From Micromonospora zingiberis (lineage in GTDB: Bacteria > Actinomycetota > Actinomycetes > Mycobacteriales > Micromonosporaceae), in the NCBI RefSeq assembly GCF_004331455.1, contig NZ_SJJR01000026.1, forward strand, positions 1 to 64,000: a DNA stretch of 64,000 nt. Direction: 5' to 3'. The translations under genes and the position numbers were made by a program. Within the stretch, counting starts at the first letter, position 1. Every line of letters begins with the position of its first letter. Below are positions 1-8,226 of the stretch, piece by piece. The notes beneath the pieces are model-generated. The model was given only the letters and a program-made list of their open reading frames with translations, did not search any database and was not told where the DNA came from.

Positions 1-255
1 GACGCGAGGCGACGCGAGGCGACGCGAGGCGACGCGAGGCGACGCGAGGCGACGCGAGGCGACGCGAGGCGACGCGAGGCGACGCGAGGCGACGCGAGGC
101 GACGCGAGGCGACGCGAGGCGACGCGAGGCGACGCGACGTGACGCGAGGCGACGTGGGGCGACGCGACGTGGGGCGACGCGACGCGAGGCGACGCGAGGC
201 GACGCGAGGCGACGCGAGGCGACGCGACGTGGGGCGACGCGACGTGAGGCGAGGT
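1..255. repeat. Decamer tandem repeat array
   Basis: Thirteen perfect consecutive copies of GACGCGAGGC run from the first base to 130. After that the array becomes a mosaic of 5-base modules (GACGC, GAGGC, GACGT, GGGGC) up to about 255. It starts at the window edge, so its full length is unknown. It lies just beyond the terminator of the cytochrome oxidase gene. The unit length is not a multiple of three and no gene signals are visible, so I see it as a non-coding minisatellite. Confidence 0.9.
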
Positions 256-274
256 CCGGTGATGTGGGGAAAGG

Positions 275-310
275 CGACGGGCGCCGCCCCGGGTGGGGTG
301 GCGCCCGTCG
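275..310 (-). terminator. Hairpin terminator of ctaD
   Basis: An 11-base perfect stem (CGACGGGCGCC at 275-285 pairing with 300-310) with a GC-rich loop lies 15 bases past the ctaD stop codon. There is no T tract, as is common in actinomycetes. Confidence 0.6.
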
Positions 311-324
311 TGTGGCTGGCTGGG

Positions 325-2082
325 TCAGCGGCGGTCGATGTCGCTGGCCACGTCCTCCTGGTAGCTGGCGCCACCGTCGGACTCGCTGGTCAGCGGCTTG
401 GCGCCACCCTCGGGCGGGCCGGCGATGGTCTGCCCGGCCGCCAGCTCGGGGAACTTGGCGTCGAAGGCGGGCCGCTCGGAGCGGATCCGCGGCATCCGGT
501 CGAAGTTGCGCAGCGGCGGCGGGGAACTGGTCGCCCACTCCAGCGAGTTGCCGTGACCCCACGGGTCATCGACCTCGACCACCGGGCCGGCCTTGTACGA
601 CTTCCAGCAGTTGTAGATGAACGGCAGCGTGGAGATACCGGTGATGAACGCGCCGATCGTGGAGATCATGTTCAGCGTGGTGAAGCCGTCGCCGGGCAGG
701 TAGTCGGCGTACCGCCGGGGGAAGCCCTCGCTGCCCAGCCAGTGCTGCACCAGGAAGGTGGTGTGGAAGCCGATCATGGTCAGCCAGAAGTGGATCTTCC
801 CGAGCCGCTCGTCCAGCATCCGGCCGAACATCTTCGGGAACCAGAAGTAGATGCCGGCGAAGACCGCGAACACGATCGTGCCGAAGAGCACGTAGTGGAA
901 GTGCGCCACCACGAAGTACGAGTCGTGCAGGTGGAAGTCCAGCGGCGGGGCGGCCAGCAGTACGCCGGTCAGGCCACCGAAGAGGAAGGTGACCAGGAAG
1001 CCGACGGACCAGAGCATGGGCGTCTCGAAGCTGATCTGCCCCCGCCACATGGTGCCGATCCAGTTGAAGAACTTCATACCGGTCGGCACGGCGATCAGGT
1101 AGCTCAGGAAGCTGAAGAACGGCAGCAGCACCTGGCCGGTGGCGAACATGTGGTGCGCCCACACGCTCATCGACAGGCCGGCGATGGCGATGGTGGCGGC
1201 GACCAGGCCCTTGTAGCCGAAGATCGGCTTACGGGAGAAGACCGGGATGATCTCGCTGATGATGCCGAAGAACGGCAGCGCGATGATGTAGACCTCGGGG
1301 TGGCCGAAGAACCAGAACAGGTGCTGCCAGAGCATCGGCCCACCGGTCTCCGGGCTGTACACGTGCGCGCCGAGGAGCCGGTCGGCGGCGAGCGCGAACA
1401 GCGCGGCGGCCAGCAGCGGGAAGACCAGGATCACCAGGAGGCTGGTGACCAGCATGTTCCAGGTGAAGATCGGCATCCGGAACATCGTCATGCCCGGGGC
1501 GCGCAGGGTCAGGATCGTGGTGATCAGGTTGACCGCGCCGAGGATGGTGCCCAGACCGGAGATGGCCAGACCGACCACCCACATGTTGGCGCCGACGCCG
1601 GGGGCGTGCTCGGTGGTGCTCAGCGGGGTGTACGCGGTCCAGCCGAAGTCGGCCGCCCCGCCCGGGGTGAGGAAACCGGCGGTGGCCATGGTGCCGCCGA
1701 ACAGGTACAGCCAGTACGCGAAGCTGTTCAGCCGCGGGAACGACACGTCCGGCGCGCCGATCTGGATGGGCACGACGTAGTTACCGAACGCGAACACGAT
1801 CGGCGTCGCGAAGAACAGCAGCATGATCGTGCCGTGCATGGTGAACAGCTGGTTGTACTGCTCGGGCGACAGGAACTGCAGCCCGGGCCGGGCCAGCTCG
1901 GCCCGCATGATCAGGGCCATCAGGCCACCGATCATGAAGAACACGAACGCGGTGACCATGTACATGATCCCGATTTGCTTCGCGTCCGTGGTCCGCAGCA
2001 GCCGCGCGATGGCCGACCCCTTGACCGGCTCCCGGACCGGCCAGGGCCGGGTCACGACCGGCTTGGGTGCGACGGTGGTCAC
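325..2082 (-). CDS. ctaD: Cytochrome c oxidase subunit I (aa3-type)
   Basis: This is the catalytic subunit of the respiratory aa3 terminal oxidase, an integral membrane protein of about 585 residues with the usual set of roughly 12 membrane helices. It carries heme a, heme a3 and CuB and reduces O2 while pumping protons. Visible signatures include HPEVYIIALPFFG with the CuB/crosslink region, WAHHMFATG with the HH copper ligands, and DSYFVVAHFHYV with the heme ligands. The GTG start at 2082 (VTTVAPKP) has GGAGG seven bases upstream. The frame stays open further upstream, but that part is not typical of the family. The C-terminal tail of about 60 residues is polar and gene-specific. No other oxidase subunit genes are in the window. 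Confidence 0.96.
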   Translation of the reverse strand: MTTVAPKPVVTRPWPVREPVKGSAIARLLRTTDAKQIGIMYMVTAFVFFMIGGLMALIMRAELARPGLQFLSPEQYNQLFTMHGTIMLLFFATPIVFAFGNYVVPIQIGAPDVSFPRLNSFAYWLYLFGGTMATAGFLTPGGAADFGWTAYTPLSTTEHAPGVGANMWVVGLAISGLGTILGAVNLITTILTLRAPGMTMFRMPIFTWNMLVTSLLVILVFPLLAAALFALAADRLLGAHVYSPETGGPMLWQHLFWFFGHPEVYIIALPFFGIISEIIPVFSRKPIFGYKGLVAATIAIAGLSMSVWAHHMFATGQVLLPFFSFLSYLIAVPTGMKFFNWIGTMWRGQISFETPMLWSVGFLVTFLFGGLTGVLLAAPPLDFHLHDSYFVVAHFHYVLFGTIVFAVFAGIYFWFPKMFGRMLDERLGKIHFWLTMIGFHTTFLVQHWLGSEGFPRRYADYLPGDGFTTLNMISTIGAFITGISTLPFIYNCWKSYKAGPVVEVDDPWGHGNSLEWATSSPPPLRNFDRMPRIRSERPAFDAKFPELAAGQTIAGPPEGGAKPLTSESDGGASYQEDVASDIDRR

Positions 2083-2197
2083 GAGTGGCCTCCGGTTCTG
2101 GGTTGTCCCGCTCGGCACGCTGTCTGGGCGGGCCGTCATCCGCAAGGAGGATAGTCCCCGGCAGGTGACAGCGCCGCGTGGGGTCACCGGGCGTGGA

Positions 2198-3304
2198 TCA
2201 AAGCGGGCCGAGAAGCAGCCGGTAATGCTCGCCGAAGATACGGTCGCCCCGCCCGCGCAGCAGCGGATCACGCAGCGCGGGCGGCACGTCGCGGGTGCGG
2301 TTGCGGTCCCGGGTCCGGTCCCGCACCCACCGGGTACGCGGCCGGCGGCGGCTCTCGTACGCGGTCAGCGCCGCCTCCACGCTGTTCGCGGCGCGCAGCG
2401 ACTCGGCGAGCACCACCGCGTCCTCCAGGGCCATCGCCGCACCCTGGGACAGCGTCGGGGCGGTGGCGTGGGCGGCGTCGCCGACCAGCAGCACCCGGCC
2501 CCGGTACCAGCGCCCGAGTTCCACCTCGTCGGTGGTCGTGACGTGCACCCCGTCGAGTGCGTCGAGCACCTCCGGCACCGGGCCGCCGTACTCGCCGAAC
2601 AGTTCACGCAGCCGAGCCCGTGGGTCGGCGGGCAGCTCGGTGCCGGCCTCGTCGGCGTAGCAGTGCAGCCGGCCGGCGCCGATCGGTACCACGAGGATGC
2701 CGCAGCGCTGCCCGAGCAGCGCGGTCCACTCGTCGACCACCGGGCCGTGGCGCACGATGCTGCGGTACACCACCTGCCCGGCGGGGCGCGGGGGGCCGCC
2801 GAGCGCGGCCAGGGCACGGATCGAGGAACGCGGCCCGTCCGCGCCGATCACCAGGTCGTACTCGGTCTGGGTGCCGTCGACGAAGGTGACGCCGACGGTG
2901 GCCGGCAGCAGGTCGATGCTGCGCACCTCGGCGCCGTGCCGGACGGCTCCACCGGCACCACTGAGCAGCACCCGGTGCAGGTCGGAGCGGGAGAGCGCCC
3001 GGCACTCGCCGACCCCGGCCCAGAGCGCGTCGAGGTCGACCTCGCACAGCGGCAGCCCGGCCGCGTCGAGGAAGCGTTGCCGGTGGATGACCTGGCCGAA
3101 GGGGCGGACCGGACCGTCCAGGTCCAGCCGCCGCAGCGCCCGGGCGGCGTTGCCGGGGAGGTAGAGGCCGGCGTCGTCGAGTTCACTCGGTGGCGCCTTG
3201 TCGGTGACATCCGGCCGGAAGCCCGCCAGGCGCAGTGCCCGGGCCACGGCCAGGCCGGCGATGCCCGCGCCGACGACGAGGATGCGCAGGGGGGAGCCAC
3301 GCAT
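2198..3304 (-). CDS. FAD-dependent monooxygenase (PHBH fold)
   Basis: A 368-residue flavoprotein of the p-hydroxybenzoate hydroxylase type, expected to hydroxylate or epoxidise an aromatic or polyketide-like substrate with NAD(P)H and O2. The N-terminal dinucleotide fold is clear (ILVVGAGIAGLAVARAL, GxGxxG). The DG fingerprint appears as VIGADGPRS, and the second FAD motif as GDAAHATAPTLSQGAAMALE. The ATG at 3304 has GGAGG about 10 bases upstream. It is read in the same direction as ctaD, 115 bases away. No biosynthetic cluster surrounds it, so the substrate cannot be inferred. Confidence 0.88.
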   Translation of the reverse strand: MRGSPLRILVVGAGIAGLAVARALRLAGFRPDVTDKAPPSELDDAGLYLPGNAARALRRLDLDGPVRPFGQVIHRQRFLDAAGLPLCEVDLDALWAGVGECRALSRSDLHRVLLSGAGGAVRHGAEVRSIDLLPATVGVTFVDGTQTEYDLVIGADGPRSSIRALAALGGPPRPAGQVVYRSIVRHGPVVDEWTALLGQRCGILVVPIGAGRLHCYADEAGTELPADPRARLRELFGEYGGPVPEVLDALDGVHVTTTDEVELGRWYRGRVLLVGDAAHATAPTLSQGAAMALEDAVVLAESLRAANSVEAALTAYESRRRPRTRWVRDRTRDRNRTRDVPPALRDPLLRGRGDRIFGEHYRLLLGPL

Positions 3305-3567
3305 GGGGGTGTACGCCTCCCGGAGGGGGGTTCGGAACGCGTTGAAGGCAAGACACTACTCGGCGCAATCGGCCCACACCAGAGGCAATTCGGCCCGCCC
3401 GGCAAGCCCTCGACGCTCTCGACGCCGCCGGTTGGGCAACTCCGACCTCGGCCACCGGGGCAGCAACGGGCACCGCTCGTACCACCCGTGACACACCTCA
3501 CTTTTTGTCGCATTCCACCCCGCCGGTTGCGCCCATTGTTTCAAGGATGTAAATGTGACGATGAGAA

Positions 3568-3581
3568 TGGGAGCGCTCCCG
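3568..3581. promoter_or_regulatory. CebR-like operator upstream of GH12 endoglucanase
   Basis: TGGGAGCGCTCCCG matches the established CebR (LacI-family cellobiose/cellotriose repressor) box TGGGAGCGCTCCCA at 13 of 14 positions. It lies about 90 bases before the endoglucanase start, in the 364-base region (3305-3668) between two divergent genes. I see no gene in that region. A second such box precedes the LPMO gene at 49950. Confidence 0.75.
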
Positions 3582-3668
3582 CCCCATCGATCAGCTTCCG
3601 GCGCTCCCCACCGCTTTCGTCCTAACCCGTCCCGGCGTCCCGCCTGACGCCGCAGCGCAAGGAGCATC

Positions 3669-4793
3669 ATGAGACGTACCCTGCGAGCGCTCATGGCCGC
3701 CGGCCTGCTCGCCGCCGGCTCGATCGTGGCCGTGGCCCTCGGCGGCACCGCCGCCGCCGACACGGTGATCTGCGAGCAGTACGGCAGCACCGTCATCCAG
3801 AACCGGTACGTGGTGCAGAACAACCGTTGGGGCACCACCGCCCAGCAGTGCATCAACGTCACCAGCACGGGCTTCGAGATCACCACCCAGAACGGCAGCA
3901 GTCCCACCAACGGCGCCCCCACGGCGTACCCGTCGATCTTCGTCGGGTGCCACTACACCAACTGCTCCCCCGGCACCAACCTGCCCATCCAGGTCAGCCA
4001 GATCAGCAGCGCCAGCAGCAGCATCAACTACCGGTACGTGAGCGGAGCCACCTACAACGCCTCGTACGACATCTGGCTCGACCCGTCGCCCAAGCGGGAC
4101 GGGGTGAACCAGATGGAGATCATGATCTGGCTCAACCGGCAGGGCCCGATCCAGCCCATCGGCTCACCGGTCGGCACCGCCACGATCGACGGCCGCAGCT
4201 GGGAGGTCTGGCGCGGCAACAACGGCGGCAACAACGTCATCTCGTACCTGGCGCCGTCCGCGATCAGCAGCGCGAACCTCAACCTGCTGGCCTTCATCAA
4301 CGACACCCGCAACCGGGGTGCGATCACCAACTCGTGGTACCTGACCAGCATCCAGGCCGGCTTCGAGCCCTGGCAGGGCGGGGCGGGCCTGGCGGTGACC
4401 AACTTCTCCGCCGCGGTCAACGGCGGCGGCAACAACCCGCCGCCCACCACGCCCCCGCCCACCACGCCACCGCCGGGTGGTGGCGCCTGCGCGGTGAAGT
4501 ACACGGCCAACTCGTGGAACAACGGCTTCACCGCCGACGTGCAGATCACCAACACCGGGTCGCGCACCATCAACGGCTGGACGCTGGCGTACTCGCTGCC
4601 GGCCGGGCAGCAGGTGACCAACTCCTGGAACGCCACGGTGAACCAGAGCGGATCATCCGTGACCGCCCGCAACGTCGGACACAACGGCACGATCGCGCCC
4701 GGCGGCACGGCCAGCTTCGGCTACCAGGGCGCCCTCAGCGGCGGGTACGCCAACCCCACCAACTTCACCCTCAACGGCACCCAGTGCAGATGA
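3669..4793 (+). CDS. Secreted GH12 endoglucanase with CBM2
   Basis: An extracellular endo-beta-1,4-glucanase of 374 residues. It has a signal peptide at 1-30 (cut after AAA), a GH12 catalytic domain at about 31-250, a Pro/Thr linker with a repeated PPPTT pattern at about 255-272, and a C-terminal family 2 cellulose-binding module from 273 (ACAVKYTANSWNNGF). The two expected catalytic glutamates fall in NQMEIMIWL (E150) and GFEPWQGG (E233). The ATG at 3669 follows AAGGAG. It stands alone behind a CebR-like box and ahead of a strong terminator, so expression is probably released by cello-oligosaccharides. Confidence 0.95.
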   Translation: MRRTLRALMAAGLLAAGSIVAVALGGTAAADTVICEQYGSTVIQNRYVVQNNRWGTTAQQCINVTSTGFEITTQNGSSPTNGAPTAYPSIFVGCHYTNCSPGTNLPIQVSQISSASSSINYRYVSGATYNASYDIWLDPSPKRDGVNQMEIMIWLNRQGPIQPIGSPVGTATIDGRSWEVWRGNNGGNNVISYLAPSAISSANLNLLAFINDTRNRGAITNSWYLTSIQAGFEPWQGGAGLAVTNFSAAVNGGGNNPPPTTPPPTTPPPGGGACAVKYTANSWNNGFTADVQITNTGSRTINGWTLAYSLPAGQQVTNSWNATVNQSGSSVTARNVGHNGTIAPGGTASFGYQGALSGGYANPTNFTLNGTQCR

Positions 4794-4794
4794 A

Positions 4795-4842
4795 AGGAAG
4801 GGCCCCTTCCTAACGCCTCGTGCATAGGAAGGGGCCCTTCTT
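4795..4842. terminator. Bidirectional terminator of the GGAAGGGGCCC type
   Basis: Arms at 4795-4811 and 4826-4842 are reverse complements except for one base (AGGAAGGGCCCCTTCCT and AGGAAGGGGCCCTTCTT). Each arm is also nearly self-palindromic. It sits between the convergent endoglucanase and aldo/keto reductase genes. From memory, this motif recurs in Micromonospora intergenic regions. Confidence 0.8.
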
Positions 4843-4863
4843 AACACCCCACCACCGCAGCGG

Positions 4864-5652
4864 TCAGACGTTGCCGAGCGCGTCGATGTCGCGCATCTCC
4901 TCGGCGGTCAGCGAGAAGCCGAAGACGTCCGCGTTGGCCCGGATCCGCTCCGGCGTCACCGACTTCGGAATCGCCACGATCTCGTGGTCGATGTGCCAAC
5001 GCAGCACCACCTGGGCGGGTGACACGTTGTGCGCCCCGGCGATCCGGGTCAGCACCGGGTCGGACAGGTCGCTGGCCTTGAACGGGCTGTAGCCCTCCAG
5101 CACCACCCCACGGTCACGATGTTCGGCGTGCCGCTGCCGGTCGTACAGGAACGGGCTCCACCGGATCTGGTTGACGGCCGGGTTCTCCTCGGTGGCCTGG
5201 ATCAGCTCGTCGATCTGCGCGGTGCTGAAGTTGCTCACGCCCACCGCGCGGGCCAGACCGGCGTCGCGCGCGGCCAACATCTCCCGCCAGACCGGGATCA
5301 GGTCGCCCGGCGCGCTCGGCGGCCAGTGCACCAGCCACAGGTCGACGTAGTCGACGTCGAGGGCACGCAGGCTCTCCTCGATGGTCTCCCGTTCCCGGCC
5401 GACCCGTTCGGGCGGCAGTTTCGTGGTGAGGAAGACGTCCTCCCGGCGCAGCCCGCTCTCCCGTACGGCCCGGCCGACCTCTTTCTCGTTGCCGTACATG
5501 GTGGCGGTGTCGATGTGCCGGTAGCCGGCGTCGAGCGCGTCGAGCACGGCCCTGAAACCGGCCTCGCCGGTGGCCTGCCAGGTGCCGAAGCCGAGCAGGG
5601 GAATCCGGACGTCGCCGGGGAGAACGGCGATGGGGTGGTCAGCGTGATCCAT
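4864..5652 (-). CDS. Aldo/keto reductase
   Basis: A 262-residue NADPH-dependent aldo/keto reductase of the 2,5-diketo-gluconate reductase-like group, acting in the cytoplasm on small aldehydes or ketones. The catalytic tetrad is visible as HIDTATMYGNE (Asp and Tyr), TTKLPP (Lys) and LVHWPP (His). The phosphate-binding end IPKSVTPERIRAN is near the C-terminus. The ATG at 5652 begins MDHADHP. The open frame extends upstream, but that part is low-complexity and antisense to the next gene. It is divergent from the LigD-like gene. The natural substrate cannot be told. Confidence 0.9.
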   Translation of the reverse strand: MDHADHPIAVLPGDVRIPLLGFGTWQATGEAGFRAVLDALDAGYRHIDTATMYGNEKEVGRAVRESGLRREDVFLTTKLPPERVGRERETIEESLRALDVDYVDLWLVHWPPSAPGDLIPVWREMLAARDAGLARAVGVSNFSTAQIDELIQATEENPAVNQIRWSPFLYDRQRHAEHRDRGVVLEGYSPFKASDLSDPVLTRIAGAHNVSPAQVVLRWHIDHEIVAIPKSVTPERIRANADVFGFSLTAEEMRDIDALGNV

Positions 5653-5821
5653 ACCGACCGTTCTACCCCCGATCACCCCCGCCATGCCCGGGAACGGGCC
5701 GCCGGCCGACCGGAACCCAGGGCCGGCGCAGGCCAGGGACGACGCAGGCCAGGGACGACGCAGGCCGGGCAACCCGGCCGGCGACGGAGCGCACCGGCCG
5801 GGTTTGCCGGAGAATACGGGT

Positions 5822-6868
5822 GTGGCTGACCGGCTGGAGGAGTACCGGCGCAAGCGCGACGCGGCGCGTACCCCGGAACCGGTGCCGTCCGAACGTTCCC
5901 ACCGTCGGGCCGGCGGCGACCGGCGCCGCTTCGTGATCCAGCAGCACCACGCCCGCAGCCTGCACTGGGACCTGCGGCTGGAACACGACGGGGTGCTCGC
6001 CTCCTGGGCGGTGCCGCGCGGCCTGCCCCGGGAACCCGGCCGCAACCACCTCGCCGTGCACACCGAAGACCATCCGCTGGAGTATCTCGACTTCTCCGGT
6101 GAGATCCCGGCCGGCGAGTACGGCGGCGGGCGGATGGTCATCCACGACCGGGGCAGCTACCACTGCGAGAAGTGGCAGGACCGCGAGGTGGTCGTGGAGT
6201 TGCACGGCGACCGGACGTCCGGCCGGTACGTGCTGTTCGCCACCGGCGGCCGGGACGGCCGGGACTGGATGGTGCGACGCACCGATCCGGCGCCGCCGGG
6301 GTGGACCAGCATGCCCGAACCGGTCGCGCCGATGCGCCCGACGCCGGCCGCCCGGCTCCCCGCCGACCAGGCCGGCTGGGGGTACGAGCTGCGCTGGGAC
6401 GGCGTCCGGGCGCTGGCGTACGTCGCTGGTGGTCGGCTGCGGCTCTGCTCCGACACGGGCGCGGACATCACCGCCGAGTACGCGTGGCTGCGTGCGATGG
6501 CCGAGACCCTGGCCCCCACCGAGGCCGTACTGGACGGCATCCTGGTCCGGATCGACCGTGCCGGGCGGGTCCGGCCGGCCCGGGGCGGACGCGGCACCAG
6601 CGACGCCCAGTACCTCCTGGTCGACCTGCTCTGGCTGGAGGGCTCGACCAGCACGAACCTGCCGTATCGGCAGCGCCGGGAGCTGCTGGAGGGGCTGGCT
6701 CTGGCCGGCCCGCACTGGCAGACTCCGCCGTGGTTTCCGGGTACCGGCGCCGACGCCCTACGCACGGCCCGCGAGCAGGGCCTGCCCGGGGTGGTCGCGA
6801 AGCGGTTGGACTCGGTCTACGAGCCGGGGCAGCGCAGCCGGGCGTGGCGCAGCATCGACGCGAGCTGA
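5822..6868 (+). CDS. LigD-type 3'-phosphoesterase fused to degenerate ligase domain
   Basis: A 348-residue protein. Residues 35-155 form a LigD 3'-phosphoesterase domain with HHARSLHWDLRLEHDG (41-56) and GEYGGGRMVIHD, which in LigD trims 3' phosphates and ribonucleotides during end joining. Residues 180-346 resemble an ATP-dependent ligase adenylation domain, but motif I reads ELRWDG. The nucleophilic lysine is Arg191, the motif III-like arginine (usually SRNG) is missing in CSDTG, and the motif IV acid is Ile240 (LDGILV). The motif V lysine is kept (GVVAKRLDS). There is no OB fold, polymerase domain or Ku gene nearby. It probably repairs 3' ends without sealing. The GTG at 5822 has GGAG upstream. 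Confidence 0.85.
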   Translation: MADRLEEYRRKRDAARTPEPVPSERSHRRAGGDRRRFVIQQHHARSLHWDLRLEHDGVLASWAVPRGLPREPGRNHLAVHTEDHPLEYLDFSGEIPAGEYGGGRMVIHDRGSYHCEKWQDREVVVELHGDRTSGRYVLFATGGRDGRDWMVRRTDPAPPGWTSMPEPVAPMRPTPAARLPADQAGWGYELRWDGVRALAYVAGGRLRLCSDTGADITAEYAWLRAMAETLAPTEAVLDGILVRIDRAGRVRPARGGRGTSDAQYLLVDLLWLEGSTSTNLPYRQRRELLEGLALAGPHWQTPPWFPGTGADALRTAREQGLPGVVAKRLDSVYEPGQRSRAWRSIDAS

Positions 6869-6884
6869 GACGGCGAGGAGCATC

Positions 6885-8078
6885 GTGTACCTGACCCATC
6901 TCGAATGCCCGCGCTGCGGCCGGGAACACGATGCCGGTGTACCGCAGAACCTGTGTGACTGCGGCTCCCCGCTGCTGGCCCGCTACGACCTCGCCACGGT
7001 GTCCGGGGTGCTCCAGCCGGAGCGGTTCGGCCTGCGCCCGGCCGACCTGTGGCGGTACCGGGAGCTGCTGCCGGTGGCCGATCCCCGGCACGTCACCACC
7101 CTCGGTGAGGGGTGGACGCCGATGCTGCGCGCCCCGGCGTACGGCACCCGGATCGGCGTCGACGAGCTGCTGGTCAAGGACGAGGGGTTGACCCCGACCG
7201 GCTCGTTCAAGGCACGCGGCGCCGCCGTCGGCGTGAGCCGCGCCCGCGAGCTGGGCATTCGCCGGATCGCCATGCCGACCAACGGCAACGCCGGTGCCGC
7301 CTGGGCCACCTACGCGGCCCGGGCCGGCATGGGTGCGACCATCGCGATGCCGGTGGACGCGCCGGCCATCTGCCGCCGGGAGTGCGTGGCCGCCGGCGCG
7401 GACCTGCGCCTGGTCGACGGGCTGATCGGCGACGCCGGGCGCCAGGTCGCCGCGCTCGTCGCCGCCTCCGCCGGCACCATCTTCGACGCCGGTACGCTGC
7501 GCGAGCCGTACCGCCTGGAAGGCAAGAAGACGATGGGGTACGAGATCGTCGAGCAGCTTCGGTGGCAGGTGCCCGACGTGATCATCTACCCGACCGGCGG
7601 TGGGGTGGGCCTGATCGGCATCCACAAGGCGCTCGGCGAGCTGCGCGAGCTGGGCTGGATCGAGGACCGGCTGCCCCGGCTGGTGGCGGTGCAGTCCACC
7701 GGTTGTGCGCCGATCGTGCGCGCCTTCGCCGCCGGTGAGGATCGGGCCCGGCCCTGGTCGGATGCGCACACCGTGGCGTTCGGCATCACCGTGCCCGCGC
7801 CGCTGGGCGACGAGCTGATCCTGTCCGCGCTGCGGGCGACGGCCGGCACCGCGATCGCCGTGGACGACGCGGACATCCTGGCCGATCTGCGGGACTTCGC
7901 CGCCCGGGAAGGGCTGCTGCTCTGCCCGGAGGGGGCCGCCTGCCTGACCGCCGCGCGGAAGCTGCGGGCCGGCGGCTGGATCCGGGCCGGCGAGCGGGTG
8001 GTGGTGCTCAACACCGGCGCGGGCGTGAAGTACCCGGACACCGTGGACGTCTCCGGCGTGCCGGTACTGCCCGGCTGA
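6885..8078 (+). CDS. thrC: Threonine synthase
   Basis: A PLP enzyme of 397 residues that converts O-phosphohomoserine to threonine. The N-terminal zinc-ribbon-like segment CPRCGREHD...CDCGSPL (about residues 8-30) and the PLP lysine in TPTGSFKARGA are typical of the bacterial/plant-type family. NGNAGAAWATYAARAG is the phosphate-binding Asn loop and PTGGGVGLIG the glycine-rich PLP phosphate cup. The GTG at 6885 follows GAGGAG. It starts 16 bases after the phosphoesterase-ligase gene and is probably cotranscribed with it, without an obvious functional link. A second thrC elsewhere in the genome is possible. Confidence 0.9.
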   Translation: MYLTHLECPRCGREHDAGVPQNLCDCGSPLLARYDLATVSGVLQPERFGLRPADLWRYRELLPVADPRHVTTLGEGWTPMLRAPAYGTRIGVDELLVKDEGLTPTGSFKARGAAVGVSRARELGIRRIAMPTNGNAGAAWATYAARAGMGATIAMPVDAPAICRRECVAAGADLRLVDGLIGDAGRQVAALVAASAGTIFDAGTLREPYRLEGKKTMGYEIVEQLRWQVPDVIIYPTGGGVGLIGIHKALGELRELGWIEDRLPRLVAVQSTGCAPIVRAFAAGEDRARPWSDAHTVAFGITVPAPLGDELILSALRATAGTAIAVDDADILADLRDFAAREGLLLCPEGAACLTAARKLRAGGWIRAGERVVVLNTGAGVKYPDTVDVSGVPVLPG

Positions 8079-8115
8079 ACGCACCTGACCCCGCTGACGG
8101 CGTCCGGCTACCCGC

Positions 8116-8226
8116 AGTCTGGCGGCAGCTGGCGTTCTGGCGACAGCGGACGGCGGCGGGCGGCAGCGGCGGACGGCAGCGGCGGGCGGCGGACGGCGGC
8201 GGCTGGCGACAGCGGCTGGCGGCGGC
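8116..8226. repeat. GGC-rich imperfect tandem repeat
   Basis: A run of CTGGCGGCAG, CTGGCGACAG and CGGACGGCGG modules fills the junction between convergent thrC and the GH15 gene. It is strongly purine-skewed on the plus strand. It contains no clean hairpin and is probably non-coding, although its G runs could fold or pause transcription. Confidence 0.6.

Noticed and set aside
1..255. CRISPR array
   Set aside because: The units are directly adjacent 10-mers without unique spacers and no cas genes are present.
139..2154. 671-codon plus-strand open frame over ctaD
   Set aside because: It is antisense to a certain cytochrome oxidase gene, is low-complexity in its translation, and arises from the GC-rich third positions.
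5822..8078. NHEJ operon (Ku/LigD)
   Set aside because: Only a phosphoesterase-ligase remnant is present; the following gene is threonine synthase and no Ku or primase is nearby.
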